NCBI GenBank assembly: GCA_937906975.1
Contig: CALCUN010000016.1
Span: 1 to 27,408, forward strand
Length of the DNA: 27,408 nt
Direction: 5' to 3'
Source: an uncultured Bacteroidales bacterium
Lineage (GTDB): Bacteria; Bacteroidota; Bacteroidia; Bacteroidales; P3
In this document: positions 1 through 8,935 of the stretch, in pieces
Layout of the letters: every line of letters starts with the position of its first letter
Numbering within the stretch: the stretch's first letter is position 1
The notes under the pieces: generated by a model
Database searches by the model: none
Told to the model about the DNA's origin: nothing
The model's input: only the letters and a program-made list of their open reading frames with translations
Program-made: the position numbers and the translations under genes

Positions 1-3000
1 TTATTTCTATTTCTTTTAGTATTCGTCCTTGTAAATCACTCAACACTGCTTTTACACCTTTTTCAAAGCCTTTTACTTCCAAGTATGCTTTTTCTTGTGC
101 AGGGTTTGGATATAGATTAACCCCTACCGTTTCTTTTATTTCTGCCAATGAAGATTCTTCTGTTGTAAAACTTAACTCTTCACCTTCTATTACAGTGTTT
201 TCTGTTGTAACAAATGCTTTGTACACATAGGTTGTTTGTGGTAATAGATTTGAAACAATTACTGAAATTTCACCTTCACCCTCTACCATTATAGAATCCC
301 AAAGTGTATTTGTTGATTCTTTGTAATAGAATCCTTTTGCTATTAAATCAATTGTTCCTTCTGTTATTTCGGCATTTAAAACTGCTGAGGTTTGAGTGAT
401 TGCTGTTGCAGGAAGAGTTGTTACTATTGGGAGAATAACTGTATCTAATGTTGTAAAGGTTACACTTGCCCATTCCGATGTTTCTGCTCCGCAGTTTGCT
501 CTTACCTTAATTTCATATTCTGTTGATGGTAATAGATTTGTTAAAGTATATGATGGAGTTGTTACTTCTATTACATTTTCTTCAGTTATTTTTACTTCCC
601 ATTGTGTTTCTTCGCCTTGAGGAGTCCATGTTATGTTAGCTGTTGTTGCTGTAATATCAGAGGCTACCAAATTTTCTGGCACCAAACATTCTTCATCTAT
701 ATCACCCATTGTAGTAATGCTAATATTATCTATAATCGCTCCTGGTTGAGTTCCCAACATGTAATCATTTCTCCATAATAAAACTAATTTCTTTTGTTCA
801 TTAACAGGAGTTGGAATAGTGATTGTTTGAGTTCCTTCTAACATAGCAACAGCATTAACACCCATTTGTTGTAAAATTACATCTTGTGCATAGTCGCTTG
901 TTGCATATATACATTCTTGGTCTATATTTAATGAATTTGATGGATTGAATACTTCATTTGCTGGTAGCAAGAACACTTTCAAATAATCACAATAAATATT
1001 AGAAGTAACTTGACCGCCTACTGATAAATCAAAACTAATGGTTGTGTATTGAGAATTATCAAATTGGAAAAGTTTTTCAGCAATTACTACACTACTTGAA
1101 CTTGCAGAATAATTAGCACTCACAGAGTCATTAGAAATAAATAATGATGAAGATGTTCTGCCTGCAGGTGTTCCAACCATCCATTGATTAACACAACTTC
1201 CGTTTCTTAACAACCAACCATTATTTCCTGGTTGATCAAAATTACAAGTATATGGAATAGAATCTGCGTCTTGCAGAGTAGTGAATGTTAATATTTCTGA
1301 TGGTAGTGAATACAATTCTTCTTCACAAACGCTTTGTACATTTACTTCATAAGTTTCAAAAGAACTTAATGATAATGTATATGTAGAATTTGATGTTGTA
1401 TATGAAATTGTATCCGTAGAGCCTGAAACAACACAATTGATTTTATAGTTTTCTGCATTTCCTTCCCAAGTTATATCCGCAGTATTTGCAGTTATATTTG
1501 AAACAGCAATATTTGTTGGTGCTTCGCATATAACTCCTGTTATAGATACATTGTCTATTGCTGGTGGTACTTGTTGCATTTGTGTGTAACTTTGAGAGTA
1601 GCCCCAAGTATAGAATACTATTTTCTTTATTCCATCTAATTCTGGTAGTTCTATATCTGCTCTTGTCCATTGATTTACTCCACCGAAAGTAGCAATTGCT
1701 TCATTTGGGTCGGTATATGTTGCTATAATTTCATCTTCTTCATTTTTGATAAGCACATATAATCCTGCAGTAACGCTACTTCCCCAAACTTGTCCTGAAA
1801 CCTTATAATCGAAACTTAGAGTGTGTTCTACTCCACCGCCTTCAAAATCAAATTCTCTATATAAATAAGCATAAGAATAGTTCCAGCCTGATTGAAGTGT
1901 TACAGCGTAAGCATCTCCTCCGTTATTTGATAAATAAGCTGCCTTATTATTTCCTTCGGTTTCTGATAATGTAGAATAAGTTGCATTTCCAATTGCCCAA
2001 GCATTAACTGTATTTGCTACCATTACCCATTTTTGATTGTCTAAATCATCATTAAATGTTGTTTCAAAAGGAAGTGGTGTTGGTTGGCTTGGAGTTGAGA
2101 ATGTAATTGGCTCAGACCAATCTGAATATTGTCCTTCTGAACAAACTCCTCTAACAGCAACTGTGTAAGTTACACCATCTACAAGATTATTCAAATAAGT
2201 TCCTGCATTATTCATTGTTACTGGTGAAGCTGTTGTAAAGTCTATTGTATTGCCTGGCACAAGAACATATTCCCATTGTGTGGCTTGTCCAAATTCCATA
2301 AAAGTTAATTCTGCTGAATTAGCTGTTATATTTCCTACATTAACCATTGATGGAATTTGACAAGGTTGCCATTCTGATATTTGTGCATTATCAATAAATA
2401 TCTTTGAGGTTGAACCTTCTCCATAAAATGCAATTTTAACAATACCTGTCAATGGCTGATTGTTTTCATCAACTAATTTCATTTTTATGTTTGAAGCCTC
2501 AAGATTAAACATAGATATGTTATAATCATAATTAACATTATTACCACTTCCAAAGATAAGAGCGTTAGAAGTTGGCCAAGAAAGTCCATTATCTGTAGAA
2601 ATTAATATAGCAAACTTATCTCCGTTAGGAGCAGGTGCTAAAACATCATTATTAACATCACGTCTATAAACATCAAGTGATAATTCATATATAGTATCTC
2701 CATTTCCTAAATCAAATGATGGAGTAGTAATCCAATATTTAGCATATTCGTAAGATAGGGTTGCGTAAATTTTTCCTCCGCCAACGCCATTCACTGTTTC
2801 GTAATCGCTATATTTCCAACCATTAGCATTAGATGTGTTTAAATCACTAACATAGGTAATTGAATCTAACATATCTCCGTACATTTGTGTCCAACAAGAA
2901 TTTGGTGCAGCATTGAATTGTTCAAGCCAAGGGAAAGAAGATATTATTCCACAAGGAGTGGTAATTGAAGATTCTACATAATCTGTAACATTTCCATTAT

Positions 3001-6000
3001 CACAAATTACAGAAACTCTAACTTGATATGTTGTTTCTGGAGCAAGATTTGTTATTAGATAGCTTTCTTCTGTTGTAGTTATAATTGTCCAATCTGTTTG
3101 TTCTTCTGTTTTATACTCTATATTGTAAGTAACGTTAGAGGTGTTGTTATCTGTATAAGTAACCATTATTCCTGAAGAAGCGCCCTCTACATTGGCTAGA
3201 GATAAGTTTACAATTGGAGCACAAGTCAAAGCATTAACAACTATATTGTCAATTGCAATTGGAGGATTTTGTCCACCATAAGTATCATTACGCCATGCAA
3301 ACACTAATCTATATACTCCGTTTGCATATTCTGCACCAAGAGTAATATCTTCTGACTGCCAATTTGTTTGTTGTTCTAATTCATCAGTTATACTGTAATC
3401 TTCATTAGGAAGATCGCTTTGATTTAAATCATAATTCAAAGGAAGTAGATATACTCTTCCGTAATCACAACCACTTTCTCCATTAGCCTTCCAATTAAAT
3501 AAAATATTAAACGCAGGGAAGTTACCAAAGACAAGATTTGTCATTGCATAAGAAATAGTAGTTGCATTATTTGTATAAGCATTTGAGATTCCGTTATCAT
3601 TACTTATATATAGAGATTTTCCACCATCAGTTCCACAATCAAGAGCAGAACCAACACTCCATTTATTAATTGAATCGTTAACAAAAGTCCAAGCATACAT
3701 CAAACTATCATTAAAGTTTTGAGCATATGGCATTGTTTGTGCAAGAGGAATTTCTACTCTTTCTGCCTCAGAATAAGCGCCTCCACAATTAGACTTAACT
3801 GCAAAATAATATACCCCTGTATTAAGATTATTTATCACAATAGGTAAAACATCTATAGGGCTTACAGTTAAAGTATCGTTAGAAACTTCAGGATTAAACA
3901 CTCCTGTAGAATCTGCTTGTCCGTAAGCAATAGTCCAACCTGCACCAACAGAATTTTGAGTATCAAATTCTACCTCAACACTTGAAGATGAAAGAACATT
4001 AACAGTTAAACCAAAAACATCTGGACATAACGGTCTGTTGTCAATAGTAAATTCATCTATCCAAAATTCGCTTGTAGGCTCATCAACCACAAGAGCAATT
4101 CTTCCAACTCCACCAATATCTGACAAATCAACACCCATTTTCTTAAATTCATTAGAAGCATAGTTGCATACTACTGTATCTAATAATTCAAATAAAGAAG
4201 TATCGCTAAGAGATGTTATATCTGTTTCTGTCGCATCATAATAATATAGTTTAAACTTAGGTTCATCAGATGCAGCATGCTTTTTGAGTTTGAAAGTTAA
4301 AATTTGGTTACCATCAAAATTGATTAAAGGAGTTATTAACCAATCATTATAAGTACCTAAACTATTATTTCCATAAAATCCTAAGCTATTATTTCCTTCC
4401 GAAGCATAAGATGTCTGTTCCCATTTATAGTAATAATCTCCGAAATTAATAATTGCCCAGCATTTTGGCGCATATTCATTTCCTATTTGATTATTTTCAG
4501 AAACAAAATCTTCCTCAAAGCTTTCTGTCCATGGGAAAATTGAAATTACACCACAAGGAGTAGTAAACGAAACTATTTCTGAATATTCTGAATATTCGTT
4601 GTCAGGACATTGAACTCTTGCTCTTATTGAATAGTTACTTGAATATAACAATCCTTCTAATACAACACTTTGTTCAGAAGAAGAAATAGTAACCCAATCA
4701 TTAGAATTAGATAATTTATACTCGATAAAATAATTCAAATCCTCAGAAGTATTATTATCAAACAAAGAAACTTCCGCTCTCAATCCATTTTCATCATCAA
4801 CAACATTAACAGCAATATCCTCAACTCTTCCACAATTAATCGCTTCAATAGAAATATTATCAATTGCTGCAGGAGGTTGTTGTCCAGCAACGAAGTCGTT
4901 TCTCCAAATGAATACTAAATTATAAACACCATTAGCATAATCACCTGGAATTGTTATTTCCTCTCTCTGCCATGAATTATTAGCACTCAATCTATCGGTA
5001 ATGCTTCCTTGTTCCAATACAATATTATTAGAAATTTCCATAGTAGGAGGCAATAAATAAGCTCTCATATAATCAGAGTTACCTTCCCCAAGACAATTAT
5101 AATCAAAAGTTAGTTTAAACTCAGGAGCATCAGTAAATTGAATAAATCTTGAAAAATAAACAGTAGAAGTAGCATCAGTATTATAATGATTATTCAATCC
5201 TTCGTCATCACTAACATACATAGAACCGCTTATAGTAGCAGAATTTCCCAATGCAGAATTTGTAGCCGTTCCATAGTGCCATTTATTTGTTTGATTACCA
5301 TTTAAAATTGTCCACAAAGCTCCATCTTCTGGAGTATCAAAATTACAAACAAATGGTAATGATGAAATTTGTGTAGCAAGCGGAAGTGTAGTAAATGACA
5401 TTGTAGTAGCTACACTTGATTCGCTTTCACAAACACTCCAAATCTTCAATTCATAATTAGTATTTGCTTCCAAAGAATTTATAAGAAGAGAATTAGTATT
5501 TGTTGTAAGAGTGTCAAGCCATATAATTTCATTAACCTTCTTATAAGTTGCCATATAAGATTGCACACCCTCAACAGCAGGCCATTCAAAAATTGCACTT
5601 TGATCATTAATTTGTTGTGCAACTATTTCTGTTGGCGGATTACATGAAGCAGCAAAAGAATTAATCACAAACTTCACGCTAGGTCTACTATTCAATACCA
5701 TTCTCATTGCTGAATTAACAGTTTCAGGAGCATTGATAGAAATTGGTTCATTGCCTCTGTAACAAGTTATTGTTTTATTTCCAACAACAGGACAAGTATT
5801 AAACATTCTGTAACCATCAGTCATTGCTCCTGAATTATTCAAATAAGCAACTACAAGATTACTTTCTCCGCTGTAATCAAAAGGAGTATCAAATGTTATA
5901 GTAACCCAACCATTGTTAAACACAACATTACCAGAAAAAACTTGTGTTAAACTATCCGCAGAAACAAAATCGCTATTATTAGCAAACATATTCCTACTCA

Positions 6001-6262
6001 CTTCACCCAAATAAATTTGAGAAGATACGGTTGCAGGTAAATTATCGTTATACTTATAACTTATAGAAGTTATTTCTCCAGCCACTAACTCGTCAGAAGT
6101 AAATATAGTCTGAGAATAGCCATAGTTATAAAAAGTATTAACAGGAATAATATCTTCCCCTGAACAACTTTCTCCTATTGGAATAGTCATTTGTGCGTTT
6201 AACTGAAAACCTAATACAATAAGCAATAGGCTTAAACACGTCTTTCTTACTAATCTTATCAT
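1..6262 (-). CDS. Giant T9SS-secreted protein with Fn3 and jelly-roll modules (C-terminus cut by window edge)
   Basis: The minus-strand frame opens with MIRLVRKTCL at 6262 and runs to the window edge, giving at least 2,087 residues. Residues 1-23 are a signal peptide ending LNAQ. An N-terminal beta-rich domain (about 24-205) follows. Fn3 modules (ITANTADITWEG-type strands, YEVNVQSVCE-type strands) then alternate with six MAM/cleaved-adhesin-like jelly rolls, roughly residues 307-477, 567-744, 834-1014, 1100-1297, 1394-1577 and 1664-1857. Each jelly roll has a WRNDF- or FYTWGY-like strand and ends in AIDNISI or similar. Two more Fn3-like units lead to a type-A sorting domain (LYPNPAQEKAYLEV, then DLQGRILKEIEI) that the edge cuts a few residues early. 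It is probably exported through the Sec system and then T9SS, and anchored at or released from the outer membrane. No enzyme domain was recognised, so an adhesin or matrix role is inferred only. I checked the frame at both ends and in the middle. Confidence 0.9.
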   Translation of the reverse strand, partial: MIRLVRKTCLSLLLIVLGFQLNAQMTIPIGESCSGEDIIPVNTFYNYGYSQTIFTSDELVAGEITSISYKYNDNLPATVSSQIYLGEVSRNMFANNSDFVSADSLTQVFSGNVVFNNGWVTITFDTPFDYSGESNLVVAYLNNSGAMTDGYRMFNTCPVVGNKTITCYRGNEPISINAPETVNSAMRMVLNSRPSVKFVINSFAASCNPPTEIVAQQINDQSAIFEWPAVEGVQSYMATYKKVNEIIWLDTLTTNTNSLLINSLEANTNYELKIWSVCESESSVATTMSFTTLPLATQISSLPFVCNFDTPEDGALWTILNGNQTNKWHYGTATNSALGNSATISGSMYVSDDEGLNNHYNTDATSTVYFSRFIQFTDAPEFKLTFDYNCLGEGNSDYMRAYLLPPTMEISNNIVLEQGSITDRLSANNSWQREEITIPGDYANGVYNLVFIWRNDFVAGQQPPAAIDNISIEAINCGRVEDIAVNVVDDENGLRAEVSLFDNNTSEDLNYFIEYKLSNSNDWVTISSSEQSVVLEGLLYSSNYSIRARVQCPDNEYSEYSEIVSFTTPCGVISIFPWTESFEEDFVSENNQIGNEYAPKCWAIINFGDYYYKWEQTSYASEGNNSLGFYGNNSLGTYNDWLITPLINFDGNQILTFKLKKHAASDEPKFKLYYYDATETDITSLSDTSLFELLDTVVCNYASNEFKKMGVDLSDIGGVGRIALVVDEPTSEFWIDEFTIDNRPLCPDVFGLTVNVLSSSSVEVEFDTQNSVGAGWTIAYGQADSTGVFNPEVSNDTLTVSPIDVLPIVINNLNTGVYYFAVKSNCGGAYSEAERVEIPLAQTMPYAQNFNDSLMYAWTFVNDSINKWSVGSALDCGTDGGKSLYISNDNGISNAYTNNATTISYAMTNLVFGNFPAFNILFNWKANGESGCDYGRVYLLPLNYDLNQSDLPNEDYSITDELEQQTNWQSEDITLGAEYANGVYRLVFAWRNDTYGGQNPPIAIDNIVVNALTCAPIVNLSLANVEGASSGIMVTYTDNNTSNVTYNIEYKTEEQTDWTIITTTEESYLITNLAPETTYQVRVSVICDNGNVTDYVESSITTPCGIISSFPWLEQFNAAPNSCWTQMYGDMLDSITYVSDLNTSNANGWKYSDYETVNGVGGGKIYATLSYEYAKYWITTPSFDLGNGDTIYELSLDVYRRDVNNDVLAPAPNGDKFAILISTDNGLSWPTSNALIFGSGNNVNYDYNISMFNLEASNIKMKLVDENNQPLTGIVKIAFYGEGSTSKIFIDNAQISEWQPCQIPSMVNVGNITANSAELTFMEFGQATQWEYVLVPGNTIDFTTASPVTMNNAGTYLNNLVDGVTYTVAVRGVCSEGQYSDWSEPITFSTPSQPTPLPFETTFNDDLDNQKWVMVANTVNAWAIGNATYSTLSETEGNNKAAYLSNNGGDAYAVTLQSGWNYSYAYLYREFDFEGGGVEHTLSFDYKVSGQVWGSSVTAGLYVLIKNEEDEIIATYTDPNEAIATFGGVNQWTRADIELPELDGIKKIVFYTWGYSQSYTQMQQVPPAIDNVSITGVICEAPTNIAVSNITANTADITWEGNAENYKINCVVSGSTDTISYTTSNSTYTLSLSSFETYEVNVQSVCEEELYSLPSEILTFTTLQDADSIPYTCNFDQPGNNGWLLRNGSCVNQWMVGTPAGRTSSSLFISNDSVSANYSASSSSVVIAEKLFQFDNSQYTTISFDLSVGGQVTSNIYCDYLKVFLLPANEVFNPSNSLNIDQECIYATSDYAQDVILQQMGVNAVAMLEGTQTITIPTPVNEQKKLVLLWRNDYMLGTQPGAIIDNISITTMGDIDEECLVPENLVASDITATTANITWTPQGEETQWEVKITEENVIEVTTPSYTLTNLLPSTEYEIKVRANCGAETSEWASVTFTTLDTVILPIVTTLPATAITQTSAVLNAEITEGTIDLIAKGFYYKESTNTLWDSIMVEGEGEISVIVSNLLPQTTYVYKAFVTTENTVIEGEELSFTTEESSLAEIKETVGVNLYPNPAQEKAYLEVKGFEKGVKAVLSDLQGRILKEIEI

Positions 6263-6290
6263 ACTTTATTATTTATTTTAGTTTGTCTAA

Positions 6291-6324
6291 TAAAAAAACA
6301 AGCAACAAAAAAATTGTTACTTGT
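6291..6324 (-). terminator. Rho-independent terminator after the M23-LysM gene
   Basis: An 11-bp stem (6298-6308 with 6314-6324, one G.T pair) with a short A/T loop is followed on the minus strand by a run of seven T. It lies 25 bases past the stop of the M23-LysM gene and before the start of the giant Fn3 protein, so it separates the two transcription units. Confidence 0.8.
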
Positions 6325-6348
6325 ATATTTTAGTATATTTAAATACAA

Positions 6349-7326
6349 CTATCTTATTCTAATTGTTTGCCCCGCTCTGATACTCGTGCCTTTTATATTA
6401 TTTAAACTTGCTAACTTCTTCACTGTCGTACCATGCCTTCTTGCAATCTGTCCTAAGGTATCACCCCTCTTAACCTTATAATAATTACCTCCCTTTGTAG
6501 ATTTGGTATTTGAAGAATTTTGCGCTAGGCTATTTCTTTGAGAAGATGGATTGTTAATTTTCTTAAAGCAATCCTTTGTAAGCATTAAAGTATCACTTAT
6601 TAGAGAAAAAGTTTTGAAGTCTATAACCTTTTCAGGATTTATAGCAGCTCCAAGATACCTTATTTCCAAATGTAAATGTGGCCCTGTTGAACGGCCAGTA
6701 CTTCCTCCAAGTCCTAAAATTTCGCCAGCCTTGACTTCTTGATTTAGTTTTACATTTATTTTAGACAAGTGAGCATAGTAAGTTTCCAATCCATTATCAT
6801 GACGCACCACAACCAAATTACCATACGCACCTGCTCTCTTTGCAATCCTTACCTTACCATCAAACATCACCTTAATAGGATCACCTGTTCTTAATCCTAA
6901 ATCCACACCATAATGCCAACGGCGACGACGTGGCCCAAAACGAGAAGTAACCTTTTTTTCAATCGGACAAGCAAAGTATTTCTTATCATCTTCATTTACC
7001 AACACCAACGGAATAGGCTCTGTAATTGAAGAATAGTTAAACCTGCCTGTATTATAATGAATAGATTGACTATCAAATGACGCATATAATATATCGTCTT
7101 CGCTTTCTGCTGCCAAATCATCTAACATTCCATTATTCACAAACTGAATAAAAGAATTATTAAACTTATTCGTATCCTTTATTATCCCTATTGTATATTC
7201 AGAACTTTCTTCTGCAACATTAGTTCTGTTTCTCATCATTCCTCTTTCGTGGATTTGAGACATTCCAACTATCGGAAGAAACAATAAAGAGAAAGAAACG
7301 ACTTTCAATACCTTTTTTCTAAACAT
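6349..7326 (-). CDS. M23 family metallopeptidase with C-terminal LysM domain
   Basis: This is a predicted exported peptidoglycan hydrolase of the lysostaphin/LytM type. Residues 1-24 form a signal peptide (FSLLFLPIVGMSQ). A linker of about 95 residues leads to the peptidase M23 domain (about 125-235). That domain shows all the expected metal and catalytic positions: H138 and D142 in HYGVD, H186 in YYAHLS, and H217 and H219 in PHLHLE. Residues 282-325 are one LysM repeat (YKVKRGDTLGQIARRHGTT), which binds glycan. A low-complexity Ser/Asn linker joins the two. The M23 fold with intact HxxxD and HxH supports an active endopeptidase acting in the periplasm or on the cell wall. It has its own promoter and terminator, so it appears monocistronic. 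Confidence 0.93.
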   Translation of the reverse strand: MFRKKVLKVVSFSLLFLPIVGMSQIHERGMMRNRTNVAEESSEYTIGIIKDTNKFNNSFIQFVNNGMLDDLAAESEDDILYASFDSQSIHYNTGRFNYSSITEPIPLVLVNEDDKKYFACPIEKKVTSRFGPRRRRWHYGVDLGLRTGDPIKVMFDGKVRIAKRAGAYGNLVVVRHDNGLETYYAHLSKINVKLNQEVKAGEILGLGGSTGRSTGPHLHLEIRYLGAAINPEKVIDFKTFSLISDTLMLTKDCFKKINNPSSQRNSLAQNSSNTKSTKGGNYYKVKRGDTLGQIARRHGTTVKKLASLNNIKGTSIRAGQTIRIR

Positions 7327-7349
7327 AAAAAAAACTATATTTCAAGTTG

Positions 7350-7381
7350 CAAAATTACATATTAATTTTTTATCTCACAAA
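7350..7381 (-). promoter_or_regulatory. Bacteroidetes-type promoter for the M23-LysM gene
   Basis: On the minus strand the -33 box TTTG (7378-7381) is followed after 20 bases by TAATTTTG (7350-7357). This matches the Bacteroidetes TTTG / TAnnTTTG consensus. It lies 24 bases upstream of the start codon. Confidence 0.6.
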
Positions 7382-7411
7382 TAATTCATTGATTTATTGA
7401 ACAAAATGACA

Positions 7412-8935
7412 TCAAATAACGTTATGCCCCTTATCCAAAAGGTTGTTTACAATCTTGACAGGCGTAAAGGTTTCCAAAGGCGTTTCAACAAAAATACTAA
7501 TCCATTTTGCCATAGAACCATTCCATAAACCTGGCAACTCTTGAGCCTTTAATATTTGCGATTTTTGCGTTTTTTCTGTAATAAAGCCCGTTTGATAATC
7601 AACAAAATCAGTTAAATTGAATTTTTCTCCATTAAAGCGTTTCACAGAACAAACAATATCAACAGGATTGAAATGAGTTGATTGATTAAACTTTTGCTTT
7701 TGCAACTCATCTTTCATATCCACTTGAGCAGACTCAACAATTTGCAAACTAACATCTCCATTTACATTTTTTATCCAAAAAGGTCCGCCACCAGGTTGGT
7801 TTTCATTCTTCACCATACCACAAACCCTTATTGGTCTATCAAGTATAGAAATCAAATAGTCTATATATAATTGTCTATTTTCAAATTCCGCTTCACTCTT
7901 TACTTGAATTGCAAGTTCTTTCTCACAAAATTCTATTATATCTGATAGATTTACATTATCTAAATCGTTAGAAGAAAGACGTTGTAGGTAATCGAACACT
8001 TTATTTCTTAGTGTCATCAAAATACCACCTAACAATTTTTTATATTTGTATGTAACTGCCTTATATTTATCGTGAATAACATTATCAATATTTTTGATAA
8101 ATATAATATCAGCATCAATTTCATTAAGATTTTCTATCAATGCACCATGCCCCGACGGTCTAAAAATAAGTAAACCTTTATCATCACGCGCAGGAACATT
8201 ATTTTGATTAACTGCTATGGTGTCAGTAGAAGATTTTTGCACAGAAAAATCTATCTTATACTTACATCCATATTGTTTTTCATAGTTAGCTTGAATTCTT
8301 TCTAACAAAGCAGAAAATCTCTCTTTATGATTTTCAGATATTGTAAAATGTAGATTTACCTCTTCTTTATTATTTACACAATATTCTGCTGCTTCTACCA
8401 AATGTTCTTCAAAAGCAGTCCTTACCTCATCATCATATTTATGAAATTCAATAACTGCCTTTGGACTTTGACCATAACCAAGTCCACTTTCTTCAAGAAT
8501 AAATTCTATTACTTCTAAATACTTTTTATCTTCCAATAACTTCTCTACACCAAAAGCCTTTAGACTTTCATAAAAAGCAAATTGACTTATATTTTCTATA
8601 ACTTGCTTCACCTTAGGAAAGTCTTCCAAAGAATTTTTCTTGCTATCGTACGAAGATTTAAAGTCATACAAATCTTTAAACATACGAGTAGCGGCACCAG
8701 AGGCAGGGACAAACTTCACAATACTCAAATTCCCCACACAAGCCTCAAAGAAATTCACATAACTAAGAAGTTTATCCCCTTCAAGCCTTAAAATACCATC
8801 ACCAATCACAGCAGGCTTGTCAATATTCACAAATGGAAAACCCCTTTTGAAGTTTTCCATTTGTTTTTCTATTTGTTCAAGACTTAAACCATGCTTTTCA
8901 ATTTGGTCTAAATCCTTTTGAGAAAATTCTATCAT
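7412..8935 (-). CDS. DUF4301 family protein
   Basis: This 507-residue protein begins MIEFSQKDLDQIEKHG. I recognise it as the DUF4301 family common in Bacteroidetes, from the conserved blocks IVKFVPASGAATRMFK, LIFRPSGHGALIENLN, IFIKNIDNV, IRVCGMVKNENQPGGGPFW, THFNPVDIVC and ELPGLWNGSMAKW. The biochemical role is not established. The glycine-rich PASGAATRMFK and FRPSGHGAL blocks look like phosphate- or nucleotide-handling loops, but that is inference. The frame stays open upstream to 9082, inside glmS. I place the start at 8935 because the protein family begins there and its ATG overlaps the glmS stop as TAATG. That overlap suggests translational coupling with glmS. Confidence 0.88.
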   Translation of the reverse strand: MIEFSQKDLDQIEKHGLSLEQIEKQMENFKRGFPFVNIDKPAVIGDGILRLEGDKLLSYVNFFEACVGNLSIVKFVPASGAATRMFKDLYDFKSSYDSKKNSLEDFPKVKQVIENISQFAFYESLKAFGVEKLLEDKKYLEVIEFILEESGLGYGQSPKAVIEFHKYDDEVRTAFEEHLVEAAEYCVNNKEEVNLHFTISENHKERFSALLERIQANYEKQYGCKYKIDFSVQKSSTDTIAVNQNNVPARDDKGLLIFRPSGHGALIENLNEIDADIIFIKNIDNVIHDKYKAVTYKYKKLLGGILMTLRNKVFDYLQRLSSNDLDNVNLSDIIEFCEKELAIQVKSEAEFENRQLYIDYLISILDRPIRVCGMVKNENQPGGGPFWIKNVNGDVSLQIVESAQVDMKDELQKQKFNQSTHFNPVDIVCSVKRFNGEKFNLTDFVDYQTGFITEKTQKSQILKAQELPGLWNGSMAKWISIFVETPLETFTPVKIVNNLLDKGHNVI